Of a stretch of 64,000 bases of DNA, positions 24,339-37,200 are shown in pieces. How positions within the stretch are numbered: position 1 is the first letter of the stretch; every line of letters begins with the position of its first letter. The DNA is from Mactra quadrangularis. Lineage: Eukaryota; Mollusca; Bivalvia; Venerida; Mactridae. The stretch is from positions 32,526,895 to 32,590,894 of the forward strand of contig CM046311.1 in assembly GCA_025267735.1 (NCBI GenBank), written 5' to 3'. The position numbers and the translations under genes are program-made. The notes beneath the pieces are model-generated. The model saw only the letters and a list, made by a program, of their open reading frames with translations, was not told the origin of the DNA and did not search any database.

Positions 24339-24344
24339 AATAAA
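24339..24344 (+). terminator. Poly(A) signal of WAP1-A
   Basis: AATAAA about 300 bp after the stop; the same position is kept in block B near 46036. Confidence 0.5.
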
Positions 24345-25092
24345 TCAACAAATTGAAGACATAAAATTTAAGCATAAATCTCAACATTAAAAGCCAATCT
24401 CCCTTTTGATTTAAAATCTGGTGCTGAGTGAAAATGTACAATTCAGGCCCCCTTATTACGAAACACCTTAAAAAAGAGAGAAATCAATCGCATATTCCTC
24501 AAATAAAAAGAAAAGTCAAAATTTGTTAGTAAAATACACTCGTGAAAGAAATTGAAAATACAAATGTATGTACAACATTCATACAATCTTGATATATCTA
24601 AACGAGGAACGTAGAGAGTAGAGGAAGAAGAAGATTGCGTATCTTTTCTAGAATTCATTGATCTTAGAAAAGGCAAGCCGGAAGGTAGCTTGTTAGAGCA
24701 AAGGCAAAGTGGATCTTACAAGGAGAAAATCCCACACAATACTTCTGTGTTACAGAAAACCGTTATTTCACTTAAAAAAACAGTGAAGTTTTTATTTTCA
24801 AAGTCCAATTATATTTTTCTTGATCAAAATGAAATCCTTAAAACTATATTCAAGTTGAAAAGAGAAGAGAAGATGTCAAATTCCTATTAAAAACAGATTC
24901 TTCAAAGAAAAAATATTTTGAAGGAAAACTTATGAAGAGACGCTGTCTAGTTAAAAAAAGTCCAACTATATTGTACCAGAGAACTCTGGTATCACACCTG
25001 CTTTCTACAGCCAACACAAAATTGTTAATTTCCTTGCAATATCAATTAATGTAGCTTTTGAGAATGAAGACTTTCAGCATCTCGAAACCTGG

Positions 25093-25172
25093 CATTCTCG
25101 TTCCCAGAGTCTAATAGGATTCTCAATACTAGCTAGTATTGAGAATCCTACTAGACTCTGGGAACGAGAATG
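25093..25172. repeat. 80-bp near-perfect palindrome downstream of WAP1-A
   Basis: Two 40-bp arms meet with no spacer at 25132/25133 and have one mismatch. The arm starts CATTCTCGTTCCCAGAGTC. The homologue at 46792-46871 has a mirrored substitution in both arms. The arm ends resemble the hairpins at 33511-33571 and 54670-54730. Confidence 0.9.
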
Positions 25173-25199
25173 GAAACCTGGAAGTAATAAATTGTACGT

Positions 25200-26500
25200 A
25201 TCCAAAGGCAACCAACAATGAAAATGCGATTTAATGTTAACTTGATACTTTGTACGTTTATCAATGTATTTGTCCGTCTATACCAAGACCACGATACATG
25301 CAGGCGCTCAAATCACGAAAATCACGAGAGTTTTCGTTGTAACCTCGATAAAAACTCCCAATAGTAGCTTCGATGAAGTGAAGAAACATTATATACCGTA
25401 TCAGTTCTGTCTCCAAGAACTTTATAAACCGCTCATTTAACATTTTGTTTTTTATCTTATGCGGCATTAAAGTTTTGGATCAGAAACGTTACGAACCCTC
25501 ACCATATTAACACACATTCGTTTCTGGTCGTTTTACTCCACAAATACTTCAATAAAATCTTGGACATGATTCAATAAATCCCGTATTCAACGAAACAATG
25601 ATTTCAATATAACCTAACTCTTGGAGTGTAAGGAACATACTATTCAAACCGTCTTTAGAATTTTAGTTCGACCAAATGAAATGACCTATATAGAGCAAAG
25701 ATCTGCATAAATCAAACTTGCACCATTTTCTACAATCAAGGGCGACAATCAAGTATGGAAGGTAACTTGTGAGTAAACCATTTATAATTCAGTTAATTCC
25801 CCTTTTCCAAAAAAATCCAGAACGAGACAAGTTTCCAATTAAACTTTTCCTCTTTACATCTACGAATACATGCAAATTAGATAAAAAATAGTTTACATTG
25901 CATCTAGTTTGTTAAAAACAAATGCTCTATAGCCTAATCAGTGAGCATTTATTTGCCTAACTCGACGCTTCAACAGGATGATTCATCAATGTTTACGCAT
26001 TTCACATTTTGCCGTTTTGCTATAAATTGAGTTGCGCATATGCAAAATGTCATAAAATTACACGCTGTCAGATTGCGTACAGTTCTTGTTAACAATTTTA
26101 TAAATAACTAGATGACTCAAAGTAAATGGTAATGAGCATGCACCGTGGTAAATCTTAAATAAAAGTGTCACACATATTTTGAATTTAGTTGATTGCTATC
26201 TTGATTTTATGCTAAGTGAATGTATAGACAAGTGCGTTTGGATAAACACTTAAACATGCAAAAGAGTAACGAATAATCGTATTTTTCATATTTTCGTACA
26301 CACCATGCTAAAGACTTCAGTGATTTTGCAGAATTTTATCTTCAAGAGCTTATTTGACAAATTCGGCCAGACAACTATTAAACAAGTAAATTAGCTATAG
26401 TATGGTACAAAAAGAATAACTTACATTCGTGATATGGTGTTCTAAGATTTACTTTTTTCTGAACACATACGCACTTGTTTTGAAATTAAATCGCAATTCT
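25200..26500. other. Spacer between WAP1-A and WAP2-A
   Basis: No exon recognised. The sequence is closely matched in block B (46880-48150), with scattered small indels. Short ORFs here are not conserved between blocks. Confidence 0.5.
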
Positions 26501-26502
26501 GG

Positions 26503-26943
26503 GGTGCGTTCAACAATGCGAGCGCTAACGGCGACACCGATCGCTTTCCGTCTTCAGGAACGCGGTCGCCCGCGCGAGTGCTCGCAATTCAGCTCGAGAG
26601 GTGTTTCGCTTAGATATCAAAGATGGCGGCTGAAGAAATTTAGTTTTGTACCTCAAAAAGTTATCCCTGAAAAGCGGGACGCAAACGTATTACTTGTTCC
26701 ACATAACATATACTCGCGATGCATAGTACAGTAAATTGTATTGTAATGATTCATATATATGTATGATGAAATATGTTAAAGATATATTGTAACAGCGGAA
26801 AAAGTGTTACCCCCGCCCGGTTTTTTTAATAATATACTGTTTGACGCCATATTGGATTTTATAGCGAGCGCTATCAATTGTTCAATAGCCTAACAATTCG
26901 CGGAGCAGGGGCTCGCTTAAGCGCTCGCATTGTTGAACGCACC
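26503..26943. mobile_element. CpG-rich MITE next to the WAP2-A promoter
   Basis: Terminal inverted repeats GGTGCGTTCAACAATGCGAG and CTCGCATTGTTGAACGCACC bound a 441-bp element that is much richer in CpG than its surroundings. It ends about 100 bp upstream of the WAP2-A TATA box. The block B copy is at 48157-48590. A target duplication was not clear. Confidence 0.85.
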
Positions 26944-27046
26944 TCCGGTATGTGTAGTTTGTTCCCTCCCTGTGCACGTCACGAATGCTCATCCAATCAT
27001 GACGAAACGTTGCTTTACTCTCATATTTTTTCCGGTCGTTATTCTG

Positions 27047-27053
27047 TATAAAA
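27047..27053 (+). promoter_or_regulatory. TATA box of WAP2-A
   Basis: TATAAAA 110 bp upstream of the start codon. The same motif and spacing occur in block B (48693-48699 and ATG 48809). Confidence 0.65.
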
Positions 27054-27156
27054 CATATTTACACATAAAACGAAATTCTGATCCTTTTAGAGAAACACTC
27101 TCACTAAATAATTCATATTTGTGCAGTTATGTATATGAACTGTAAAAATTACCTTC

Positions 27157-30100
27157 ATGCGTTTGTGGGGTTTTCTTTCTCTGGTGTTGACGATATTGAC
27201 AGGTGAGTGAAATTTGATTAATTAATATGTATTTTCTTTTCTTCTTGTTCATTTTGTCATAATATACCAATTTAAAGAAGTAGTACAATAAACCAATTTA
27301 AAGAAGTAGTACAATAAATCTTTACATAATCTTAACGAAATAACTTTTTCGATTTAATTATTTTTTTTCGAAATAATTATTACGTTTTTTACGAAATAAT
27401 GATTTCGAATAAATGGAACATTATTTCGTTAAAACAAAATAAAATTTCGAAAAAAAAAAAACGTGATAATAAAAGTAAACAACATTTTGAGAAAATATTT
27501 TCATTGACAATTGAGGGTTTTTTATGCAAGGGAGCGGGTGTATATACATGTATATATGCCTTTAATCGTCATGGACGACATAGAAACAGATTTTAATACA
27601 GATCCATACCCATTGAGGTTTGAACGTACTTTGTTTCTAATGATTGATATTCTTGTAGTTATAAGCCATCATTTATTTCACAATTTAATAATGATTGTAT
27701 AGTCCATTTTTTCTCAACTGTCATAGTTTAAATAACTTCACGGTAATTGAATACACACATGCTTCTACAATATCATGAGTGTTAGACAAAGAACACGAAA
27801 TCACCGTGAAATTGAAGTTGAGAAAAAAGTTCCATATCTGAAAACGAAATTATGCAACGATTTTGTCTTCATACGCCGCACTATATTCTACCGCGTACCA
27901 ATTGCCGAATACTGGGATGAGTTGTGCGTCTTAGTATGGAGGACGTGATATATTCACCGTCTATTCATAGAATAGTGGCATATATAATACAATAACAATA
28001 TTATAGAAACTTTATTTATTGTCGGAAAGTTTGTAACAAAATACATATTAACATAAGCTATGAATAGCTAGCTATTCATATCGACATTTATAACAACAGA
28101 ACAGTTGCATAAACAGCAAGCATAATACAATTTAAAAAGTGAATTAAATAGAATATATATTTGGTAAAAATATGCTGAAGAACAATATGAATATTTATAC
28201 AAAAATAAAAAATAAAACATTAGAAAATTATGAAAATCTATAAAATAAAATATGCATAAATGCAGGCTGCTTTCAGGATATATGTTTTGATTAAATTCTT
28301 TTATTGTATCATTGTTTTGTCCAATTTCCTGGTTCTGCAATATATTTTTATGTGATTGAAACAGACAGACTGATATATTACCTGGCAAAATATTTGTATA
28401 TTTTCTCTTTATTTTTGAGGTGTTTCCTAACTATACACACGTGGGTCAGGTTAGCTAAAATAGATTTGTATTAAAATATACATTTACTGATGAGAAGATA
28501 CTAGACCTTGCTTTTGAGCAACATAAGTATAATTCTATTAAAAAGATATCCTAACCGCCTAAGATTGTTGAAAAGAGAGGGATCGACCAATGAAAATGTT
28601 TAATTTCAGCAACTACGACATATAATACATCTATATATAGCTTGGTGATTCCCTCAGTGTCCTACTTTCGTTTTCAACAATGTGCATGCCACATGTTTTA
28701 GTTTGTTCAGTTGAATGTTATATGTGACAAATGTCATTAGTAAGTGATTTCTTACGTTCTTAATACTACTTGGTTCCATACTTTTGGCACAGTCATTTGT
28801 CTGTATTGTGCGTAAAGTTTCATTACATTGAATACGAATGTAGTATTAATGCTCGATACCGATCGGAGTATATCGTCAAAGCTCAAATGTAATTATTACA
28901 CAGGGATTAATTTTTAAAATATATTAAAGCGTACGTGCCGAAGTGTACAATAGGCGTGGCATTGATTTTCGTCGGGATATGATTAGATAATTATTAAATG
29001 CAAATGTGAAAGGTTATATCGGGTCAAACTTTACGCACAATATATCCCTTTAAACTCTCATTTATATATTGATCCTTATACTATTAAAATGCTATCTGAG
29101 AGGCTGGTAAGCTCATTAACATAAATAGGCGTGGCTATAATAAGATCGAATAAACTATACTACCATTGGTTTTATTGAACAAATAAAGAGTTCAATGTTA
29201 CTTCGTGTAATCTGAAAATCCACTCCTTATCAGGCTTCTCACTTTCAATAAATCGTAAGTTCAGTGCTTTCAGCGCTTTGATTTTTTGCAGTTATACAAG
29301 GATTGAGTTTGCCAGATGTGTGTATGAACCTTGGCCATCAAGGTTCATGTAATACTGATGATCCGATATGCCCTACGGCTACCAAATGTACACCAACTAA
29401 CTCTGGCACTGAAGGTATTTGCTGCAATAACCAGCCACGTGGAGGTATGGACCTTTTTTGTATTTTTGTACAATCATGTCTCTGCGATTTAATTAACAAA
29501 GTTTATCAAAAAAAACGATATGCAAATCTCGTAGATAATGATGCATAGATTTTGTGGTTACCAAGTAAACTAGCAAGATAACTATTTACCTGTTAACGGT
29601 TTTAGATAAATGGTTAGTAATGAACAAGTGACGCAATTAGTTATCCATTTATTTAACCAGTGACGTAACAAGTTTTCCATCTTACTGACAAGTCAGGAAA
29701 CAATTAAGTCCATTTAGTTAACTAGTGATCTAGTGACGTAACGTGTTACAAATTTGATTAACTAATCACGAAAATAGTTATCAATGAAATTAATTAACTA
29801 CATATGTAATGACGTATTTACTTTTTTCAATTTAACTAACTAGTGATGTAAAAAGATATCCATTTTATAAACTAATAACATATTTACTTATCCATTATAT
29901 TAACTAGTGACGTATCTAGTTTTTTAGACTTTCGGCGATTTCCCGCCGAAAGGCTTAAGTTATATCACAAGTCGAAAAACTATCGACGATTCAAATGCCT
30001 GACCATATGAACCCGCGCAGTGATACATTTGTTTCTGATTTACTACGCAGTTTATTTCTAGGCGATAAAAGTAGTTCCGTCAATCAAATGACGCATCTTT

Positions 30101-32015
30101 GTTTCAGTGTCAGTGACAGGTATTTTACTTATAATGATAAGCGTGTGAATGGGCGAAGTCAAATCTCGTTAATACACTGTGACTAAACAGTAGTATTTGC
30201 CAGTTATACAGGATAGAATAAACACTTCGTCCACATTTTTGCCCAGCTCGGTTCGTACTTTAATCTAATGTGTAAGGAGTAATCATTAATATGGATTCGT
30301 TTGGTATCAATGCGCACGAAAGTCTTTCTTTATTTCAATACTTTGATTGAATTTAACTTATTAGTCTGGTAACAAGTTTTCCATATGATTTACAAGTAAA
30401 CTAGATATCCACATAATTAACTATAGGGACGTATCCACTTGTCCATTTAACTTACTAATGATGTAACTAGTTGTCAATTTAATTTACTAACGACATAACT
30501 ATTCATCAATTTAATTGACTATATTAGTTAACTTGCATAGGCGGTTTCAGTGGGGGTTCAGGGGTGTCTGGACCCCCCTAAAATTTTGAAAATGTACTTG
30601 TCCATTAGTGTATTTCTTGACTGTAAGTCATTGTTAGGTATCATGAAGCAATTTTTCACGGTGATTAATATAGATTTTAAGGTTGTGTAATTTTAATTAT
30701 TAATATATTGCATTTTTTCTGCAAAATGCGTATTACGTGGTTGTTGTTCGAACGTTCGGACCCCATAAAATTGTTTGGACCCCCCTAGAAAAAATCCTGA
30801 ATCGACCCCTGACTTGTTATCCATTAAATCAACTAAAGACGTAACTAGTTATCCGTTATCTTTCCTAGATAAAGTCTGAAGGTATCCAATTGACAAATAG
30901 GTTCAATCAGTTAGAATTTTTAAATTTTATTTTTGAATTCCTTTAAAAGGATGATAACATATTCCATCATGTATATTTCCTCGTAATTAAGACATTAGCA
31001 AAAGTGACGATTTGACGATAGTTCTTCACTCACTGAAGTGGTATTAAGTATTAAAGACGACAACTCTGTTATATTCAATAAGGGACTTTAGTCAGTTATT
31101 TCCCCTTGTATACTCTTATATTAGGTAGGTTCTATTAGTTGGATTCCTCGGGTTTTACCATAACTCTCCAATGTCAATTTGCCAAAAATTATCTTAAATA
31201 ACTTTTGTGTAAATCATTTAATTTGTTTGAAATTCAAGCTAAGTTTTTAGGGTAAAGAACAATCTGAATTTCACCACTTATGTTAATATCTTCACAATCT
31301 CCGAAAACAGAGATCCTGTTCTAGTCGCGTTGTCGTACTGGATCTCTACTTAGTCAATGCAAGGTCACGTCGAGATGAACTTTGTGTCGACCAATCAATG
31401 CGTAGCATCATCTAGACGAAAACACTATTAATCACATTATGATTTCGTAATTTCTATTTTTAGACCAAGGTTTGCATGCAAATTTAACAGCGGTATTATT
31501 CTCAGTCTGCGATTGGGTGGCTCATTTAAAATTGCGTGACGTAGACGATGTAAACAAGTTACGTATCATAACAATTTCGTCATGAATATTATGATGAGAA
31601 AAGGTCACCTGAACGTGACCTTCGTTTGGAAAAGGCCAGATCTAAATTAGCGAGTATGCGAGCGGTAAAATTTTAGATCGGGTTTTAATCAGATTGAAAT
31701 ATTGTGTCACCCTTACATAGGAATTCAAAGATAAAATCCGTGGATTCCAACTGTAAGGTCCTACTTACCTATTTGATTGCTTCAGATTTTATGAAGTAAA
31801 GATAACTGACAAAAGTCCCTAATTGGTTTTTAAACTGATACTTGTTTTCTTTCATTGTAGAGGAATGTCCACTATCGACAGGAATCATATTAACATGTGA
31901 GATAACGGAAAATAGTTGTGAATATGATAAGGATTGTCTAAAATTTCATAAATGCTGTCCAGAAGGTTGTGGTAAAATCTGCAAGAAGATTAGGGAAGTA
32001 CCGACCGTAAAGTAG
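27157..32015 (+). CDS. WAP2-A: secreted six-Cys plus WAP domain protein, 117 aa
   Basis: Three exons with matching phase-1 junctions: 27157-27202 (donor GTGAGT), 29292-29444 (acceptor TTTTTTGCAG, donor GTATGG) and 31861-32015 (acceptor CATTGTAG, stop TAG). Exon 1 encodes the signal peptide MRLWGFLSLVLTILTG. Exon 2 encodes VIQGLSLPDVC then a six-cysteine domain, C-x8-C-x6-CP-x4-C-x10-CC, ending NNQPRGG. Exon 3 encodes EECPLSTGIILTC through CCPEGCGKICKKIREVPTVK, with all eight WAP cysteines. The mature product should be a secreted protein of about 100 residues. The N-terminal domain resembles lustrin-type cysteine-rich modules in spacing only; its family is uncertain. Protease inhibition, antimicrobial action and shell-matrix roles are all possible for WAP proteins. 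WAP1 and WAP2 share exon plan and 3' flank, so they are tandem duplicates older than the blocks. Confidence 0.88.
27699..27833. mobile_element. Short MITE related to the TTTTTTCTCAACTG family, WAP2-A intron 1
   Basis: Imperfect inverted ends CCATTTTTTCTCAACTGTCA and GAAGTTGAGAAAAAAGTTCC with internal TTCACGGT/ACCGTGAA, as in the MITE at 23029-23275. Block B copy about 49414-49552. Confidence 0.6.
28806..29040. mobile_element. Tc1/mariner-like MITE, WAP2-A intron 1
   Basis: Ends TTGTGCGTAAAGTTT and AAACTTTACGCACAA with TA on both sides. Compared with the block B copy (50503-50768) it lacks about 31 bp near the left end. A diverged copy lies in the flower gene at 59319-59577. Confidence 0.8.
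29570..30535. other. WAP2-A intron 2, repeated TTAACTAGTGACGTAAC words
   Basis: Between 29600 and 30900 variants of TTAACTAGTGACGTAACTAGTTATCCA recur at irregular spacing, forming a loose interspersed repeat. The same is seen in B at 51340-52620. The ORF at 29995-30186 is broken in B and is unlikely to be coding. Confidence 0.55.
30541..30811. mobile_element. GGGCGGATCC/GGTCCGGACCCC-type DNA element
   Basis: Inverted terminal similarity: GGCGGTTTCAG...GGACCCCCCTAAAA on the left and GGACCCCCCTAGAAAAAATC...CGACCCC on the right. Relatives are at 52268-52538 and 55224-55483, and truncated at 34065-34203. Confidence 0.65.
31295..31694. other. About 400 bp in WAP2-A intron 2 with no counterpart in block B
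   Basis: The flanks are adjacent in block B (near 53026-53045), where a short unrelated filler remains. The segment includes AGGTCACCTGAACGTGACCT, an inverted pair of nuclear-receptor half-sites (8-bp spacer). Insertion in A and deletion in B are both possible. Confidence 0.6.
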
Positions 32016-32228
32016 CCCGTGAAAGGACAGCCGAGTATCCCGGGAATCAACCATGTGAGAAGATCTTATATGTACAAGAACTTATTGACAATTGTTACAT
32101 AATTTTTCCGTTCTTGTGTTATGATATGACATGACTTAAATTCATTGACATTACTTGACATGACACGACATTATACAATGGCATTATATGAGATGACATT
32201 CGTTAATATGATATGACATGCTATAACC

Positions 32229-32281
32229 AATAAATAATTCATATTTAGTTTAAAAGATTCTCAATTTTGTGCTGAAATAAA
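32229..32281 (+). terminator. Poly(A) signals of WAP2-A
   Basis: AATAAA at 32229-32234 and again at 32276-32281, 215-265 bp after the stop; both are kept in block B. Confidence 0.5.
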
Positions 32282-32515
32282 TAAACAATATGAAAAATAA
32301 TATAATTAAAGCATAATTCCAAAGAACTAAAAGCCAATCCCCCATTTGATATAAAACCAGGTGCTGAGTGAAAATGTACAAATCGTGTCCCCTTTTACAA
32401 CCCCCTTAAGTAAAGATAACAGGGAAATCAATCGCATACTTTTCAAATGAAAAGAAAAGTCAAAATTTGTTTGTAAAATATACTTAAGAAAAAAAATGAA
32501 AATACAAATGTATAC

Positions 32516-32660
32516 AGTCAAACCTGTCTATAGCGGTCAGCTAAGGGGCTGGCTGAAAGTGACCACTATAGACAGGTGACCACTATATACAGGGTATCTT
32601 AAAACAAACAAACAAATATATAGGAAATGTCTTTATTTATGCTGCTTCGTCACAATAATT
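32516..32660. mobile_element. Block A-specific 145-bp insertion
   Basis: Flanked by ATACAAATGTATAC (32502-32515) and ATACAAATGTGTAC (32661-32674), a 14-bp target duplication with one change. The equivalent site in block B (near 53850-53865) has a single copy. The insert contains CCTGTCTATAGCGGTCA and its inverse TGACCACTATAGACAGG. Confidence 0.75.
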
Positions 32661-32816
32661 ATACAAATGTGTACGTACAACATGTATAAAATCATAAAAC
32701 CTTGAAATATCTAAACGGCAAACGTAGATGGTAGAGGGGGGAATGAAATTGAAAATCTTTTCTATAATTAAATAAAAAATCATTGATTTCAGACAAAATG
32801 GAGTCGGAAGGTAGCT

Positions 32817-33198
32817 ATCGTCGGTTATCCCACGATACATTACTCCGCTATGCTGCGTTATGTACCGTGGACCATTTGGTTAGAAAAAATCTAGTAATCA
32901 TGAATGATATATGAGGCAGTTTCATTGGTTCCGCAAGGAAACCACTGCGGAAAACTAGCTAATGAATTTACACACCCTTTTTTTGAAAATAAACACGTGC
33001 GTTGCTTTCTATTTCAAGTAAAAAACGCAGTATGACATCATTGTCTTTGAAAAGTATTTAATTGAAACGTGCGATTTTATTGGACGAGGATTGGTCTCTC
33101 TTGCCTTATGCATATGCATGAAAACGAGATGTTGTCAGTCAAATTGTCCACGGTACGAATGAAGTGTAACGGGAGAAAGTACTGTGGTTGCCGACGAT
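32817..33198. mobile_element. Mutator-like MITE downstream of WAP2-A
   Basis: Inverted ends start ATCGTCGG and remain alignable for about 60 bp (both include GTACCGTGGAC-ATTTG). Target repeats GGAAGGTAGCT (32806-32816) and GGAAGGAAGCT (33199-33209) flank it. It is present in both WAP2 copies but absent from the homologous site after WAP1 (near 24685), so it inserted between the two rounds of duplication. It carries ATGCATATGCAT (33118-33129), the palindromic POU/Oct MORE sequence. Block B copy 53979-54359. Confidence 0.8.
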
Positions 33199-33510
33199 GG
33201 AAGGAAGCTGGGTGAAAGCAAAAGTAAAATAGATCTTAGAAGGAGAAAATCTCACACAATACTATACTGTTATATAGAAAACCACAATTTCACTTAATAA
33301 ATAATGACCTCTTTATATTCAAAGTTCTTAAAGTAACTGAAAATCGTTACTTAAAATATCTTCAGGTCGAGAATGCGACAAAATTCACAAATTCATTTGT
33401 AAAAAGTTCGTGATTCAAAGAAAAAAAATCTTTAGGATATAAAAACTATCTAATGAAGATATTCTGTCTAGTTAATGCTGTCTAAACAAACTGTCCAATT
33501 ATTCTGGCAC

Positions 33511-33571
33511 CATTCTCGTACTCAGAGGCTTTTATAATTCTCGATATAGATAACCTCTGGGTACGAGAATG
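33511..33571. repeat. Hairpin downstream of WAP2-A
   Basis: Arms 33511-33528 (CATTCTCGTACTCAGAGG) and 33554-33571 pair with one T-G mismatch around a 25-nt loop. The arm matches the outer end of the palindrome after WAP1. Block B copy 54670-54730. Confidence 0.75.
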
Positions 33572-34064
33572 TTCTGCTACAGGAAACGCTGGTTTCACCG
33601 CCGCTTTCAAGAGCCAATACAAAAGAGTTGAATTGGTAATTTTCTTGTAAGATCAATAAATGCTGCTTTTGAGAATGAAGAAGTTTAATTCAGCATTTCA
33701 AAAACTTGGAAATAATATAAGTATCATACCAAAGGCAATCGAGACGGAATGAAAATGTTAAAAAATTTCAACTTGATATATGTGAATGGATGTTTTTGTT
33801 CGTCTACAAATTGATCACATCACAAGTAGGTGCTCAGATCAAGAGAATGTTTGCTGTAACCCCGATTAAAACTTAAAATAGTAGATTCGATGAAGTGAAG
33901 AAACGTAGTTCTGGCTTCAAGAACTTTATATGGCCGTTTTATTAACATTTTGTTTTTCATCATATATCAAAGTTTTGATTAGACCTGTTACGAAACCTCA
34001 ACAGAATGAAGCACACTTGTTTCTGATCGTTTTACTTCACAAATATTACTACATTTATAATCAT

Positions 34065-34203
34065 GGGCGGATCCATTTGGAAAATGTACATGTCCATTAT
34101 TGAATTTCTTGCTTGTAAGTAATTTTTTAGTAGAATGAAGCAATTTTTTCTCGTTGCTTAACATATAGTTAATGGTTATGTAGTTATAACGATCAAAATG
34201 TTA
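34065..34203. mobile_element. Truncated GGGCGGATCC element at the block A edge
   Basis: Left half of the element seen complete at 55224-55483, cut off where the 73-bp satellite begins. This marks the right breakpoint of the duplication. Confidence 0.7.
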
Positions 34204-37200
34204 TCATATAAGACCTCCTTTAGTGGTTATATTAAGTTGCAAATTGCAGTACAGTACAGCAGTCAGTGTAAACTTATCATATAAGACCTCCTATAGTGGT
34301 TATTTTAAGTGGCTAATTGCAGTACAGTACAGCGTATAGTATAATCTAATTATATAAGACCTCCTTTAGTGGTTATATTAAGTAACTAATTACAGTACAG
34401 TTCAGCTTATAGTATAAACTTATGATATAAGACCTCCTATAGTGGTTATATTAAGTGGCTAATGGAAGTACAGTACAGCGGATAGTATAAACTTATCATT
34501 TTAGACCTTCTATGGTGGTTATATTAAGTTGCTAATTGCAGTACAGTACAGCGGATAGTATAAACTTATCATTTAAGACCTTCTATGGTGGTTATATTAA
34601 GTTGCTAATTGCAGTACATACAGCGTATAGTATAAACTTAACATATAGGAACTTATATGGTGGTTATATTAAGTTGCTAATTGCCGTACAGTACAGCGGA
34701 TAGGATAGACGTAAGATATAAGACCTTATTTGGTGATAATATTTAGTGGCAAATGGCAGTACAGTATGGCGGATAGTATAAACTTACATAATAAGACCTT
34801 CTGTGATGGTTATATTAAGTGGCTAAGGGCAGTATAGTACAGCGTATAGTATAAACTTAACAGATAAGACCTTCTATGGTGGTTATATTAAGTTGCTTAT
34901 TGCAGTACAGTACAGTGTATAGTATAAACTTATCATATATGACGTCCTATAGTTGTTATATTAAATTGCTAATTGCAGTACAGTACAGCGGATAGTATAA
35001 ACTTAACATATAAGACCTTCTATGGTGGTTATATTAAGTTGCTTATTGCAGTACAGTACAGTGTATAGTATAAACTTATCATATATGACGTCCTATAGTT
35101 GTTATATTAAATTGCTAATTGCAGTACAGTACAGCGGATAGTATAAACTTAAGATATAAGACCTCCTATACTAAAGTTGTTATATTAAATTGCTAATTGC
35201 AGTACAGTACAGCGTGTAGTATAAACTTAACATATTAGACGTTTTATGGTGGTTATATTAAATTGCTAATTGCAGTACAGTACAGCGTGTAGTATAAACT
35301 TATCATATAAGACCTTCCATAGTGGTTATATTAAGTTGCTTATTGCAGTACAGTACAGCGTATAGTATAAACTTATCATATAAGACCTCCTTTAGTGGTT
35401 ATATTAAGTGGCTAATTGCAGTACAGTACAGCAGTCAGTGTAAACTTATCATATAAGACCTCCTATAGTGGTTATTTTAAGTGGCTAATTGCAGTACAGT
35501 ACAGCGGATAGTATAAACTTAAGATATAAGACCTCCTATAGTGGTTATTTTAAGTGGCTAATTGCAGTACAGTACAGCGTATAGTATAATCTAATTTTAT
35601 AAGACCTCCTTTAGTGGTTATATTAAGTAACTAATTACAGTACAGTTCAGCTTATAGTATAAACTTATGATATAAGACCTCCTATAGTGGTTATATTAAG
35701 TGGCTAATGGCAGTACAGTACAGCGGATAGTATAAACTTATCATTTTAGACCTTCTTTGGTGGTTATATTAAGTTGCTAATTGCAGTACAGTACAGCGGA
35801 TAGTATAAACTTATGGTATAAGACCTCCTGTAGTGGTTATATTAAGTGGCTAATGGCAGTACAGTACAGCGGATAGTATAAACTTATCATTTAAGACCTT
35901 CTATGGTGGTTATATTAAGTTGCTAATTGCAGTACATACAGCGTATAGTATAAACTTATCATATAGGAACTTATATGGTGGTTTTATTAAGTTGCTAATT
36001 GCCGTACAGTACAGCGGATAGGATAGACGTAAGATATAAGACCTTATTTGGTGATAATATTTAGTGGCAAATGGCAGTACAGTATGGCGGATAGTATAAA
36101 CTTACATAATAAGACCTTCTGTGATGGTTATATTAAGTGGGTAAGGGCAGTATAGTACAGCGTATAGTATAAACTTAACAGATAAGACCTTCTGTGGTGG
36201 TTATTTTTAAGTTGCTAATTGCAGTACAGTACAGCGTATAGTATAAACTTAACATATAAGACCTTCTATGGTGGTTATTTTTAAGTTGCTAATTGCAGTA
36301 CAGTACAGCGTATAGTATAAACTTAACATATAAGACCTTCTGTGGTGGTTATTTTTAAGTTGCTAATTGCAGTACAGTACAGCGTATAGTATAAACTTAA
36401 CATATAAGACCTTCTATGGTGGTTATATTAAGTTGCTAATTGCAGTACAGTACAGTGTATTTTATAAACTTATCATATATGACATACTATAGTGGTTATA
36501 TTAAGTGGCTAATTGCAGTACAGTACAGCGGATAGTATAAACTTAAGATATAAGATCTCCTATACTATAGTTGTTATATTAAATTGCTAATTGCAGTACA
36601 GTACAGCGGATAGTATAAACTTAAGATATAAGACCTCCTATACTAAAGTTGTTATATTAAGTTGCTAATTGCAGTACAGTACAGCGTGTAGTATAAACTT
36701 AACATATTAGACGTTTTATGGTGGTTATATTAAGTTGCTAATTGGAGTACAGTACAGCATATAATAAGCTTATCATATAAGACCTTCCATAGTGGTTATA
36801 TTAAGTTGCTTATTGCAGTACAGTACAGCGGATAGTATAAACTTATGATATAAGACCTCCTTTAGTGGTTATATTAAGTGGCTAATTGCAGAACAATACA
36901 GCGGTCATTATAAACTTATCATATAAGACCTCCAATAGTGGTTATTTAAAGTGGCTAATTGCAGTACAGTACAGCGTATAGTATAAACTTATCATATAAG
37001 TCCTTCTATGGTGGTTATATTAAGTAACTAATTACAGAACAGTTCAGCTTATAGTATAAACTTATGATATAAGACCTCCTATAGTGGTTATATTAAGTGG
37101 CTAATGGCAGTACAGTACAGCGATTAGTATAAACTTATCATTTTAGACCTTCTATGGTGGTTATATTAAGTTGCTAATTGCAGTACAGTACAGCGGATAG

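Larger units (their letters stand above)
5078..34203. repeat. Duplicated block A (29 kb)
   Basis: This segment is repeated in the same orientation at 38395-about 55400. Collinear matches by eye are: 5078-5778 with 38395-39094; 6362-6464 with 39095-39198; 6823-6993 with 39199-39369; about 8702-10406 with 39376-40846; and 18325-34203 with 40848-about 55400. The first junction of the missing parts falls inside a MITE (6112-6464), so it is best read as a deletion in B. The right edge of A lies inside a dispersed element that is complete at 55224-55483 but cut by satellite at 34204. Coding exons of the two blocks differ at a few percent of sites. Confidence 0.9.

Noticed and set aside
29995..30186. 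ORF in WAP2-A intron 2
   Set aside because: The block B copy is frameshifted and has no recognisable domain.
32795..32911. Conserved small ORF starting MESEGSYRRLSHDTLL (MASEGS... in block B)
   Set aside because: It lies almost wholly inside the left inverted end of a Mutator-like MITE, which explains its conservation between blocks.
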